64,000 nt of DNA. It comes from JACMNW01 sp963708425. Its GTDB lineage: Bacteria; Pseudomonadota; Alphaproteobacteria; Rhodobacterales; Rhodobacteraceae. A program made the position numbers and the translations under genes. Of this stretch, positions 8,883-17,402 are shown piece after piece (position 1 is the first letter of the stretch; every line of letters starts with the position of its first letter). Where the stretch lies: assembly GCA_963708425.1 (NCBI GenBank), contig OY970206.1, positions 3,162,001 through 3,226,000 of the forward strand. The letters are read 5' to 3'. The notes under the pieces were generated by a model. That model saw nothing but the letters and a program-made list of their open reading frames with translations, had not been told where the DNA came from and did no database searches.

Positions 8883-9653
8883 ATGGCCGACTGGATCAAA
8901 CGCTTTTCCATCGCCGGTCGCAAAGCCATGGTGACCGGGGCATCGAAAGGCATTGGGGCCGAGATTGCCCGCGTCTATGCCGATGCCGGCGCCGATGTGG
9001 TTGCCGTTGCCCGCGATGCGGCGGGATTGGCCGAAACTGCCGATGCAGTGCGGGCGAAAGGGCAGCGGTGTCTGACAATCATTGCCGATTTGGCCGACGC
9101 TGATCAGGCTGGTCGTGCCGCAGAACAGGCACTGGCGGAATGGGGCACCATCGACATTCTGGTCAATTCGGCGGGCATTTCGCGAGTTGGACCTGCGACT
9201 GAATTTTCGCTGGCTGATTGGGATGAAACCATGGCCGTCAATTTGCGGGCACCGTTCATTCTGTCGCAAGCGCTGGCCCCGGCGATGATCGCGCAGCGCT
9301 GGGGCAAAATCATCAACATCTCGTCACAAACCGGGGTGATCGCCCTTGATGATCATGCGGCCTATGCCAGCTCCAAAGGGGGGCTGAACGCGCTGACAAA
9401 GTCGTTATGTGCCGAATGGGCGCGGCACAATGTGCAGGTCAATGCAATCTGCCCGACAGTGGTGCTGACGCCGATGGGCATCAAGGTCTGGTCACCGCCA
9501 GAAAAAAGCGGTCCGATGCTGGCGGGCACGCCACTGCGCCGGTTTGGCGAAGCGATCGAGATTGCCGATATGGCACTATATCTGGCCTCGCCCGCTGCCG
9601 AACTGGTGAACGGTGCAATCATGATGATCGAAGGCGGTTATTCCAGTGTTTGA
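8883..9653 (+). CDS. SDR-family oxidoreductase (sugar/polyol dehydrogenase-like)
   Basis: 256 residues, a classical SDR. The nucleotide motif is TGASKGIGAEIA (residues about 18-29), NSAG follows at about 90, the catalytic Ser lies in INISSQTG, and YASSK carries the catalytic Tyr and Lys. The pattern resembles gluconate 5-dehydrogenase and other sugar-acid or polyol dehydrogenases, so an NAD(P)-linked oxidation of the imported substrate is plausible. It starts 3 bases after the SIS gene and overlaps the HAD gene by 8 bases. Confidence 0.82.
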   Translation: MADWIKRFSIAGRKAMVTGASKGIGAEIARVYADAGADVVAVARDAAGLAETADAVRAKGQRCLTIIADLADADQAGRAAEQALAEWGTIDILVNSAGISRVGPATEFSLADWDETMAVNLRAPFILSQALAPAMIAQRWGKIINISSQTGVIALDDHAAYASSKGGLNALTKSLCAEWARHNVQVNAICPTVVLTPMGIKVWSPPEKSGPMLAGTPLRRFGEAIEIADMALYLASPAAELVNGAIMMIEGGYSSV

Positions 9654-10548
9654 TGTCTTGCAGACCACCAATGCCGCGTTCGAGCGGTACGAGGCTGTGC
9701 GTAGCCGCCTGCCATCTGCCAGCTTTCCGACGCAGTCACAGGTTGCAGAAAATCTGGGCGATGTAGCTGATCGTTATGATGCCTTCGTGCTGGATGCCTT
9801 TGGTGTGCTGAACGTTGGCGAAACCCCTATTCCGGGGGCAGTGGCGCGGATGGCTGAATTGCGAGCGATGGGCAAAAAGCTCGTCGTGCTGACCAACGCC
9901 GCGTCCTATACACGCGAAGCTGCCTTGCAGAAGTACCGCAAGCTGGGCTTTGATTTCACAGTGGATGAGGTTGTGTCTAGCCGCGATGTCGCGGTTTCGC
10001 GGCTGGTCGATCTGGGGCAGGGTGCTGTCTGGGCCGCCATTTCCGCCGGGCAAGACGGTTTTTCCGATATTCCGGCGCGTGTGGTTGATCTGATCGACGA
10101 TGCCGCGTGGGATGCTGATGGCTTTCTATTCCTGTCATCGGCGCGCTGGTCTGTGGCCTTGCAAAGCCGGTTGCGCGACGCGCTGAAATCCCGCCCGCGC
10201 CCGCTCATCGTGGCCAACCCCGATATTGTCGCCCCGCGCGAAGATGGGCTGACGCAAGAGCCGGGCTATTTCGCACATGATCTGATCGACCGGTTGGGCC
10301 TGCCTGTGCAGTGGTTCGGCAAACCCTTTCCCGATGCCTATGCCGAGGCGAAAGCGCGGCTTGCCGGCATTCCGGCGCACCGGATCGCGATGGTGGGTGA
10401 CACATTGCACACCGACGTTCTAGGCGGTGCGGCGGCGGGAATGGGCACCATTTTGATTACTGATCACGGGCTGTTTCGCGGGCATGACGTCGCGCCCTAC
10501 ATCTCTCGGTCCGGCATTCGCCCCGACGAGATATTGAAAACGACCTGA
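9646..10548 (+). CDS. HAD-IIA family phosphatase (NagD-like)
   Basis: 300 residues, beginning with a GTG inside the previous gene. Motif I is VLDAFGVLNVGETPIPG, motif II is VVLTNAAS, and the C-terminal motif is AMVGDTLHTDVLGGAAAGMGTILI, the HAD subclass IIA arrangement with a C2 cap as in NagD. Enzymes of this class dephosphorylate small phosphosugars or nucleotides. As last gene of the plus-strand sugar operon it may dephosphorylate a product of the glycerol-1-phosphate-dehydrogenase-like enzyme; that link is inferred only from position. Confidence 0.82.
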   Translation: MFDVLQTTNAAFERYEAVRSRLPSASFPTQSQVAENLGDVADRYDAFVLDAFGVLNVGETPIPGAVARMAELRAMGKKLVVLTNAASYTREAALQKYRKLGFDFTVDEVVSSRDVAVSRLVDLGQGAVWAAISAGQDGFSDIPARVVDLIDDAAWDADGFLFLSSARWSVALQSRLRDALKSRPRPLIVANPDIVAPREDGLTQEPGYFAHDLIDRLGLPVQWFGKPFPDAYAEAKARLAGIPAHRIAMVGDTLHTDVLGGAAAGMGTILITDHGLFRGHDVAPYISRSGIRPDEILKTT

Positions 10549-10565
10549 AAGAGCTGAACCAGTTG

Positions 10566-11366
10566 TCAGACCCAAATCTGATCCGGGTCGGGCAAGGGAA
10601 TGGCATCCAGAAGCGCCCGAGTGTAGGCCGCCTGCGGGCTGGCGAACAATCGCGCCACCTCGGCGTTTTCAACGATAACCCCTTGATGCAGAACCAGAAC
10701 GCGGGTGCACAGCCTGCGGATCACGCTCAGGTCATGGCTGATGAATGCGAGTGTCAGACCAAGGTCACGCACCAGCCCTTCCAACAACGTCAGCACCTGC
10801 GCCTGCGACGAAACATCCAACCCCGACACAATCTCATCCGCCAGAATGAAATCGGGCCGCAAAGCAATTGCCCGTGCAATGCCAATGCGTTGCCGCTGCC
10901 CGCCCGACAGTTCATGCGGATATCGCGTGGCAAAGCCGCGCGGCAGGCCGACCTGGTCCAAAGCTTCCAAACTGCGCAGTTTCGCATCCACCACGCCGTG
11001 CAACGCCAATGGTCCGGCGATGATCTGGCTGATCCGATGGCGCGGGTTCAGCGACGACATCGGGTCTTGGAAAATCATCTGGAACCGGCGGCGCAAGGGG
11101 CGCAGTGCGTCTTCGCCCAGATGCGTGATATCCTGCCCATCAAAGGAAATGCTTCCAGCAGTCGGCTCCAGCAGCCGCACCAACGCCCGCCCCAGCGTTG
11201 ATTTGCCGGACCCTGACCCGCCGACAATTCCCAAAACCTCGCCCTTCGGAATGGCGAAACTGATGTCCTTCAAAATGTCGATCCGCGGTGCCGCCCCCAA
11301 CATCGGCTTGCGCGTCAGATCGGGCAGCGACAGCGACAGATGCTTGATGGAGTACAGATCAGCCAT
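10566..11366 (-). CDS. dppF: Dipeptide/oligopeptide-type ABC transporter ATPase (DppF/OppF-like)
   Basis: 266 residues from the ATG of MADLYSIKHL, which overlaps the partner ATPase gene by 8 bases; a start nine codons upstream is also possible. Walker A is GGSGSGKST, the region QMIFQDPMSSLNPRHRI is diagnostic of the Dpp/Opp class, the signature is LSGGQRQRIGIARAI and Walker B is FILADEIVSGLD. The C-terminus is short and lacks the long Fe-S-type extension of some OppF proteins. It is the last gene of a complete five-gene importer and is convergent with the HAD gene, only 17 bases away. Confidence 0.87.
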   Translation of the reverse strand: MADLYSIKHLSLSLPDLTRKPMLGAAPRIDILKDISFAIPKGEVLGIVGGSGSGKSTLGRALVRLLEPTAGSISFDGQDITHLGEDALRPLRRRFQMIFQDPMSSLNPRHRISQIIAGPLALHGVVDAKLRSLEALDQVGLPRGFATRYPHELSGGQRQRIGIARAIALRPDFILADEIVSGLDVSSQAQVLTLLEGLVRDLGLTLAFISHDLSVIRRLCTRVLVLHQGVIVENAEVARLFASPQAAYTRALLDAIPLPDPDQIWV

Positions 11367-12231
11367 GTCGCCATGCCCCGTCTGCGGCGTCAACCTGTGC
11401 CTGCGTCTGCTGAATAACTGCGTCCGGCACCGGGATCAGGCTTGCCGCCGGATCGGTGTATTTAGGCGTCGCCGCCAGCAGTGCCTGCGAATAGGGGTGC
11501 TTCGGCGCTGCAAAGAAATCACGCACGACAGCGTCTTCGACCACCAGCCCGGCATACAAAACCGACAGGCTTTGGCACACCTTTGATACCACCCCCAGAT
11601 CATGCGTCACGAACAGCAATGCCGTGCCATGCCGCGCCTGCATTTGCGCGATCAGCCGCAAAATCTCTTTCTGCACTGTCACGTCAAGCGCCGTTGTCGG
11701 CTCGTCCGCGACAATCAACTTTGGTTCCGCTGCAAAGGCCGATGCGATCAGGATGCGCTGCCGCATGCCCCCCGACAATTCATGCGGATAGGCACGCAGC
11801 ACGCGGGCCGGATCGGGGATTTGCACCTCTGCCAGCAACTCCACCGCCCGCGCATCAGCGCGCGCGCGTGTCCAGCCCAAAATATCTACCAGACGGTTGG
11901 TAATCTGCCCGCCAATCCGGCGCGACGGGTTCAGCGCGGTTAACGGGTCTTGCGGGATCAACGCGCAACTGGCCCCAATCTTGGTGCGTCGAACAGCCGG
12001 TGGCAGGGTCAGCAGATCAACCCCGTCCAGCCAAATTTCGCCCGTCAGCACCTCGACCGTTTTCGGCAAAATACCCAAAATCGCTTTGCCAATCATCGAC
12101 TTGCCAGCACCGCTTTCACCCACCAGCCCGCGCACTTCGCCCGCCGCGACATCCAACGAGACGGATCGCAGCAGCCGGGTCTCGGAACCCCTCACCCGAA
12201 CAGACAGGTCGCGAATACGCAGATAACTCAT
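11359..12231 (-). CDS. dppD: Dipeptide/oligopeptide-type ABC transporter ATPase (DppD/OppD-like)
   Basis: 290 residues. Walker A is GESGAGKSM (Thr replaced by Met at the last listed position), CALIPQDPLTALNPSRRIG is the class-specific Q-loop region, and the signature LSGGMRQRILIASAFAAEPKLIVADEPTTALD ends in Walker B. It pairs with the DppF-like ATPase at the importer. The protein is shorter than typical DppD (about 330) because the C-terminal cysteine-rich extension is reduced. It overlaps the permease gene by 4 bases. Confidence 0.87.
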   Translation of the reverse strand: MSYLRIRDLSVRVRGSETRLLRSVSLDVAAGEVRGLVGESGAGKSMIGKAILGILPKTVEVLTGEIWLDGVDLLTLPPAVRRTKIGASCALIPQDPLTALNPSRRIGGQITNRLVDILGWTRARADARAVELLAEVQIPDPARVLRAYPHELSGGMRQRILIASAFAAEPKLIVADEPTTALDVTVQKEILRLIAQMQARHGTALLFVTHDLGVVSKVCQSLSVLYAGLVVEDAVVRDFFAAPKHPYSQALLAATPKYTDPAASLIPVPDAVIQQTQAQVDAADGAWRHG

Positions 12232-13079
12232 CGCAGCACCGGGTCGAAGCGGTCCTTCAACCCCTCGCCAAGCTGGCTAAACGACAACACTGTCAGGAAC
12301 AGCGTGATCAAGGGAAACACCAGTACCCACCACGCCTGATGCACGCTCGTGCGCCCTTCGGCAATCATGCCGCCCCATGTCGGATCATCGGTCGAAATCG
12401 ACAGGTTCACGAACGACAAAATCGCCTCTACAATCACGGCGATGCCCATTTCCAGCGTCAGCAGAACCACAATCGTCGGCAGCACATTCGGCAAAATCTC
12501 TCGGGCCATGATCCCCATCCGCCCACGGCCCGCCACCTGCGCGGATGCCACATAATCCATTGCACCTTGCGCCATCGCCTCTGCCCGCACCACGCGCGCA
12601 AACCGCGTCCAGTCAATCACCACAATGGCAATGATGATCGACATCAACCCGGGCCCCAGCACAGCGATCAGCAGGATCGAAAAAAGCACTGGTGGAAACG
12701 CCATCCAGATGTCGATGAAGCGGGAAATTGCCACGTCGACCCAACCCCGCAGATACCCTGCCAGCAAGCCCAAAGTTGCTCCGATCAGGCAGGTTATGCT
12801 GCCAGCAACCACTGCCACCGTCAGGGCAATGCGGGTGCCATGCAGAATGCGGCTTAACACATCGCGGCCCAGCGAATCCGTGCCCAGATAATACCCCGGC
12901 TCGGCCCCACTGACCCAGAACGGCGGCAGGCGGCCAAGGAACAAATCCTGCACCAACGGGTCTTTTGGCGCGATCCACGGGGCCATCACGGCCGCCAACA
13001 TGATCAACAGCAACCATGTGCCCGACAACACCAATCGCCAGCCCCACGGGCGTTTGACCTGAACCCGGCCATCAGCCAT
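12228..13079 (-). CDS. dppC: Dipeptide/oligopeptide-type ABC transporter permease (DppC/OppC-like)
   Basis: 283 residues. A first helix LVLSGTWLLLIMLAAVMAPWIAP is followed by the DppC hallmark LGTDSLGRDVLSRILHGTRIAL in the periplasmic loop, then the EAA-type loop VRAEAMAQGAMDYVASAQVAGRGRMGIMAREILPN. Five to six helices in all form half of the inner-membrane channel. The first eight bases overlap the DppB-like gene. Confidence 0.9.
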   Translation of the reverse strand: MADGRVQVKRPWGWRLVLSGTWLLLIMLAAVMAPWIAPKDPLVQDLFLGRLPPFWVSGAEPGYYLGTDSLGRDVLSRILHGTRIALTVAVVAGSITCLIGATLGLLAGYLRGWVDVAISRFIDIWMAFPPVLFSILLIAVLGPGLMSIIIAIVVIDWTRFARVVRAEAMAQGAMDYVASAQVAGRGRMGIMAREILPNVLPTIVVLLTLEMGIAVIVEAILSFVNLSISTDDPTWGGMIAEGRTSVHQAWWVLVFPLITLFLTVLSFSQLGEGLKDRFDPVLR

Positions 13080-14082
13080 GACGCAGCCGTGGGTTCAACG
13101 CACCATAGGCCAGATCGACCAACAAATTCACCGCCGTAAAGATCACCGCGAACAAGATCACGATGCCTTGGATCAACGGCAAATCGCGGTTGATTACGGC
13201 ATCAATCGCCATGTTTCCAAGACCTTCGTACGAAAACAGCCGCTCGATAATCACCGTGCCACCGATCAGAAAGGTGAACTGCACGCCTATCAGCGTCAAC
13301 GTCGGCAGCACTGCATTCGGCAACGCCTCGCGCAGGATCACGTGGTTTTCCGAATAGCCCTTGGTGCGGGTCAGGGTCACGTAATCCAGATGCATGGTTT
13401 CTTTCAGGCTTTGCTTCAGCAACTGCCCGATGATCGCCGCCAGCGGGATGGCCAGCGCCAAGGCCGGCATGAACATGTGGCTGACAATATCCGCCCACAG
13501 ATCAAACCGCAGGCGCAGAACGGATTCGATCAGGTAGAAGTTGGTGGTGAACGGCAGGTCAAGCGATGGCGTGACCCGGCCCGAGATGTGGAAGATCGGC
13601 CACAGCACGCCAAACAGCAAAATCAGCACCAGCCCCCACAGAAAATCCGGGACCGACAAGGCCATGCCGTTGGAGATGTCGATGGCGGCCTCGGTCTTCG
13701 TGCCGCGCTGTCTGGTGCCGGTCAGGGCAGCAAAACCACCCAAGATCACCGCGATGATCAGCGCCATCAGGGACAACTCCAGCGTTGCTGGCAACCGCCC
13801 TAGCACCAGCGCCAATACTGGCTGGCGAGAGGTGATCGACGTGCCGAAATCGCCCTGCAGCACGCCAGATGCCCAGATCAAGAACTGTTCCGGAATGGAT
13901 TTATCCAAGCCATATAAAGTGGTTAGCCGTGCTACGTCATCCTCCGTCGCACCTGGCGGCAGCATCATCGCAATCGGGTTGCCCGGCACTACGCGGATGA
14001 CAAAGAACACGATCACGGCCACGCCAAACAGCGTGACCGCCGTGGTGGCGAGGCGAAACAGAATGGCGCGGATCACTTGCAT
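13072..14082 (-). CDS. dppB: Dipeptide/oligopeptide-type ABC transporter permease (DppB/OppB-like)
   Basis: 336 residues. The N-terminal helix (LFRLATTAVTLFGVAVIVFFVIRVVPGNP) with the RVVPGNP motif is the DppB signature, followed by LYGLDKSIPEQF and, near the C-terminus, LIGVQFTFLIGGTVIIERLFSYEGLG. Six membrane helices are expected. It is separated from the binding-protein gene by 40 bases that contain a hairpin. Confidence 0.9.
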   Translation of the reverse strand: MQVIRAILFRLATTAVTLFGVAVIVFFVIRVVPGNPIAMMLPPGATEDDVARLTTLYGLDKSIPEQFLIWASGVLQGDFGTSITSRQPVLALVLGRLPATLELSLMALIIAVILGGFAALTGTRQRGTKTEAAIDISNGMALSVPDFLWGLVLILLFGVLWPIFHISGRVTPSLDLPFTTNFYLIESVLRLRFDLWADIVSHMFMPALALAIPLAAIIGQLLKQSLKETMHLDYVTLTRTKGYSENHVILREALPNAVLPTLTLIGVQFTFLIGGTVIIERLFSYEGLGNMAIDAVINRDLPLIQGIVILFAVIFTAVNLLVDLAYGALNPRLRHG

Positions 14083-14090
14083 AAGGGATT

Positions 14091-14114
14091 GGGCCGCCCT
14101 TCGCAGAGCGGCCC
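14091..14114 (-). terminator. Hairpin between binding-protein and DppB-like genes
   Basis: GGGCCGC (14091-14097) and GCGGCCC (14108-14114) form a perfect 7-base inverted repeat with a 10-base loop. There is no clear T run on the minus strand, so it may stabilise or partly attenuate the transcript instead of ending it. The position, between the binding-protein gene and the first permease gene, is the usual one for such elements. Confidence 0.5.
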
Positions 14115-14122
14115 CTTTCAGA

Positions 14123-15643
14123 TCATGCGCGCTTCATCAGATGTGGCAGCAACGCACCCGATGCGTGCGGCGTCACCACCACGCCGGGGGCCGACAGGAT
14201 CGGCTGCACGTATTGCAACAGCGGGATCACCAGCGCGTTTTCGGCCACGTATTTATCAACCGCCTTCCAGCCTTCAATCCGCTTGGTTTCATCCGCCTCG
14301 CCCCACAAAGGCCCGATCATGCCGATCAGATCTTCGCCATCCCAAACCGAATGCGGGCTGGGGCCGAACATGGCGAACCCGGTCGAAGTGGTCGGATCGC
14401 CCACCGAATTGCCCCAATTATAGAACGCCGCTGGGGCCAACTGGTCTGCCGCGCGCAATTCGTAATGCTTGGCGATTTCGTACACTTCGATTTCCGCCTC
14501 GATGCCGACCTTGCGCCAAAGACCGACGATGGCTTGGATCATTTCATAGTCTTTTGGCTTGAACCCTTTGGTCGTCTGGATCTTGAATTTCACCGGATTG
14601 TCAGGGCTGAAGCCTGATGCAGCCAGCAGTTCGATTGCCTTTGCCTCGTCATAGGGCACAGTGATGCTCGCGTCATAGGCGTCGTATTGTGGGGTCTCCA
14701 AAGTGTCGATTTTCACGCCATAGCCCGACAGAAGACGATCAATAATCGTCTGCTTGTCAATCGCATGGGCGGCGGCTTTGCGCACGTTTTGGTCTGTCAT
14801 CGCCTCGATATCATTGAGGAAAATCATGCCGATGTCGGAAATTGGCGCTGCCACACCGTTCATCGTGGCTTTCAGGCGGTCGTATTCTTCGTAGGGCATC
14901 TCCAGCGTTACGTGCGACGATCCGCTTTCAATTTCGGCCACCCGTGCTGCGGCGTCAGTGACGAACTTGATGGTTACCGTTTCAAATTCCGGCTTGCCGC
15001 CCCAGTAATTTGCATTGGCCTTCAATCGCACGAAGGCGTTGCGTTCGAATTTGTCGACCATGTAGGGGCCGGTGCCAATCGGGGCGGCTTCGAAGCCTTC
15101 GGGGCCGACTTTTTCATAGTAGGCTTTCGGCAGAACATAGCCGGTCAGGAAGTACATCCACTTGAAAATGGTCGGCTCAAACCGTGCCACATCGGCGGTT
15201 ACAGTGTTGCCTTCGGCTTTGATATTGGCCAGCGTGGACCAGATGAATTGAATGGGGTTGCCGGTTTTTTCGTCCGCCGCTCGGGTCAATGACCAAGCTA
15301 CATCTTCGGCGGTAAAGGGCGATCCGTCGTGCCAGGTAACACCTTCGCGGACGGTCATCGAAACCTTGGTTTTATCTTCGTTCCAGCCCCATTCGGTCAG
15401 CAACCCCGGCGCTGGTTTCAGGTCAGGTTGCTGCAAGATAAACTGATCGAAGACTGACTGATAAAGCCCTTGAATCGTTGGGTTTACTGCCGATGGCCCA
15501 ACAGTCGGGTCCCAGCTTGGCAGATTGACGTTATAGGCGATAACCAGTTCCTCGATTGCCTGTGCGCGGGCGGGTAATCCGGTTAGGCCAAGGGCGGCTG
15601 TGGCGGCAGAAAGTTGCAAAAGCGAGCGTCGATTTAGTTGCAT
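14123..15643 (-). CDS. dppA: Dipeptide/opine-type ABC transporter substrate-binding protein (SBP family 5)
   Basis: 506 residues from the ATG of MQLNRRSLLQLSAATAAL, with AGGGAA upstream; ATGs further upstream would start inside the preceding flavoprotein gene. The N-terminus is a likely Tat signal peptide (NRRSLLQ followed by a hydrophobic stretch and ARAQA). The mature protein shows the family-5 features FDQFILQQPDLKPAPGLLTEWGW, SMTVREGVTWHDGSPFTAEDVAWSL and GTGPYMVDKF. Family members bind peptides, opines, nickel or aromatic conjugates. Its position beside the indole/anthranilate genes makes an aromatic amide or peptide conjugate possible, but this is inference. Confidence 0.87.
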   Translation of the reverse strand: MQLNRRSLLQLSAATAALGLTGLPARAQAIEELVIAYNVNLPSWDPTVGPSAVNPTIQGLYQSVFDQFILQQPDLKPAPGLLTEWGWNEDKTKVSMTVREGVTWHDGSPFTAEDVAWSLTRAADEKTGNPIQFIWSTLANIKAEGNTVTADVARFEPTIFKWMYFLTGYVLPKAYYEKVGPEGFEAAPIGTGPYMVDKFERNAFVRLKANANYWGGKPEFETVTIKFVTDAAARVAEIESGSSHVTLEMPYEEYDRLKATMNGVAAPISDIGMIFLNDIEAMTDQNVRKAAAHAIDKQTIIDRLLSGYGVKIDTLETPQYDAYDASITVPYDEAKAIELLAASGFSPDNPVKFKIQTTKGFKPKDYEMIQAIVGLWRKVGIEAEIEVYEIAKHYELRAADQLAPAAFYNWGNSVGDPTTSTGFAMFGPSPHSVWDGEDLIGMIGPLWGEADETKRIEGWKAVDKYVAENALVIPLLQYVQPILSAPGVVVTPHASGALLPHLMKRA

Positions 15644-15669
15644 TTTCGTGTTCCCTGTTGGTTGTTTTT

Positions 15670-17238
15670 TCAGCTTTGGCATAGGCGTTTTGCGAGTAGA
15701 AACCCCGATCCGGCACCGGTTCCGGCACCGGGCCAGACGGCGGCGCCGGTTAGGTGGAGGTGCTTGACGGGGGTGGACCCGTCGGCGTGGCCGCGGGTGG
15801 GGCGGAAAAGGAAGTGTTGGTGCAGATGGTGCGATCCGCAAAGTTGATCGCCACCGACGAGATTGGGGTTGTCGGCTTGCAGATCGGCGGGCGTTACGAT
15901 GCGGCGGCGAAGGATTTTGGCCTTGGTTCCGGGGGCGTAGCGTTCCAGAATATCCAGCGCACGGTTGGCAAAAGGCTCGGCTGCCTCAGCCCAAGTGGTG
16001 GCGGATATTTCGCCCTTGGCATCCCCTAGAATTTTGCCGGGGGCCATGCGCACCTGCAGCCAAAGGATATGTTTTTCGTTCGGTGCACGGGCAGGATCAT
16101 ATGCCGTTGGCTGGCCCACAACCAGAACTGGTTCATCCGGCAAAAGCCCGGCTTGGGCTTGTTGATAGGTGCGCGCCATTTGGTCAAGGCTGGGGGCCAG
16201 ATGCACGTAAGCGTATGATTTCAAGCCCTCCCCTGCCGCCCAGTCGGGCAGCGCATCCATTGCCAGATGGATCATCATGGTGCCCGGTGCATGGGAAAAC
16301 CGGGCCATCGCGCTGTCAAAAGCGCGTGTTATGCCCCCGGTCAGCCGTGTCAACGCACGCGGGGCGACGCCTGCAATAATGGCGCGGCTGGCGGTGATGG
16401 CGCGGCCGTCTTTCAGCTCTACCCCCGTTGCTTTGCCGCCAGAATGGATGATGCGGGCGACGGAAACGCCGGTTTCTACGACCCCGCCACGGGCCCTTAT
16501 GGCGCTGACCATCGCCCGGATGACGGTATCTGCACCACCCCGTCCGAGCGCCATGCCAAAGGCTTGTCCGGCCATGCCTTCAAGGTAGGGAAACACAGCA
16601 CCGCCAGCGACATCAGGGGCGAAATCAAGGTGCATTCCCCATGCGCCAAGCAGGGCTTGGACGCGGTCGGAGGTGAAATTTTCAGTTAGGAATTGGCGGG
16701 GGGAGGACAGTAAAAAGCGGCCCATGTCGATTGTGCCGCTTAATCGCTTGGCGCGAAGTATTTTGAACATGAAATATGCAAGCGCACGTAATTTCATAGT
16801 GTTGCCAAGGATACCAAAGATATGCGGAGCCTCGGTGCCAAACTCCGCAGTCAAGCGGGACCAGGTTTCGGCGTCAGCCTCGGAGAACGCGGCGATCCCG
16901 GCTTTGGTGGCGGTCGCGTCGGTGGAGACGCCAAGCCAGCGGCCATCAGGAAAGGCCGATGCGAAGGGTTTGGAAACAGGGACAAATTCCAGACCATGCT
17001 TGACCAATTCCGGGCCATAAGCCTTGAAAAACGCTGATCCGGCAAACAATGACAGGTTCATGGCACCCCAGTCGTGCCGGAAACCGGGCAGAGTGTATTC
17101 GCCGGTTTTGACCGCACCGCCCGCCTCGTCTGCTTGTTCGAAGACGCCGACACGCCAGCCTTGAGCGGATAGATGCAGTGCGGCGGCCAGCGTATTATGC
17201 CCGGCGCCTATCAGCACTGCATCAAAGCCAGTCGTCAT
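15670..17238 (-). CDS. CrtI/PYROXD2-like NAD(P)/FAD-dependent oxidoreductase
   Basis: 522 residues. The N-terminal dinucleotide fold reads AVLIGAGHNTLAAALHLSAQGWRVGVFEQADEAGG, with the GxGxN variant typical of phytoene-desaturase-like proteins. The C-terminus has the FAD-closing motif HLTGAAVWPGAGTGAGSGFLLAKR. It is a distant relative of carotenoid desaturases, but no carotenoid gene is near. It is divergent from isatin hydrolase and from a second CrtI-like gene, and lies 26 bases upstream of the dppA-like gene, so it could be co-transcribed with the importer. An oxidation step on an indole derivative is a reasonable guess, not shown. Confidence 0.75.
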   Translation of the reverse strand: MTTGFDAVLIGAGHNTLAAALHLSAQGWRVGVFEQADEAGGAVKTGEYTLPGFRHDWGAMNLSLFAGSAFFKAYGPELVKHGLEFVPVSKPFASAFPDGRWLGVSTDATATKAGIAAFSEADAETWSRLTAEFGTEAPHIFGILGNTMKLRALAYFMFKILRAKRLSGTIDMGRFLLSSPRQFLTENFTSDRVQALLGAWGMHLDFAPDVAGGAVFPYLEGMAGQAFGMALGRGGADTVIRAMVSAIRARGGVVETGVSVARIIHSGGKATGVELKDGRAITASRAIIAGVAPRALTRLTGGITRAFDSAMARFSHAPGTMMIHLAMDALPDWAAGEGLKSYAYVHLAPSLDQMARTYQQAQAGLLPDEPVLVVGQPTAYDPARAPNEKHILWLQVRMAPGKILGDAKGEISATTWAEAAEPFANRALDILERYAPGTKAKILRRRIVTPADLQADNPNLVGGDQLCGSHHLHQHFLFRPTRGHADGSTPVKHLHLTGAAVWPGAGTGAGSGFLLAKRLCQS

Positions 17239-17345
17239 TTCATTGAACCCCCTTGACGCAAGGATATTTGCAAATGCATGTAAATCTGTCTAGTGTTATT
17301 CAGTGGCGGTCGCGACTTCGGCCCGCCAAAACGCATGTATGAAAG

Positions 17346-17389
17346 CTGTGCACCTGCTGTACACCCCCTGTGCAGACAGTTTGCACCTT
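17346..17389 (+). repeat. Four tandem 11-bp repeats upstream of the isatin hydrolase gene
   Basis: Units start at 17346, 17357, 17368 and 17379, exactly 11 bases apart: CTGTGCACCTG, CTGTACACCCC, CTGTGCAGACA and GTTTGCACCTT. The cores GTGCAC and TGTACA are themselves palindromic. One unit per helical turn would place bound protein on one DNA face, immediately before the ribosome site. The 164-base divergent region also holds ATTTGCAAAT (17268-17277), a perfect palindrome. Confidence 0.6.
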
Positions 17390-17402
17390 AGGGGAGAGCG
17401 AC

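Noticed and set aside
15643..15841. Longer N-terminus for the Dpp-type binding protein
   Set aside because: The extension overlaps the flavoprotein gene, is Arg/Pro-rich, and would bury the Tat-like signal; the ATG at 15643 has a good ribosome site.
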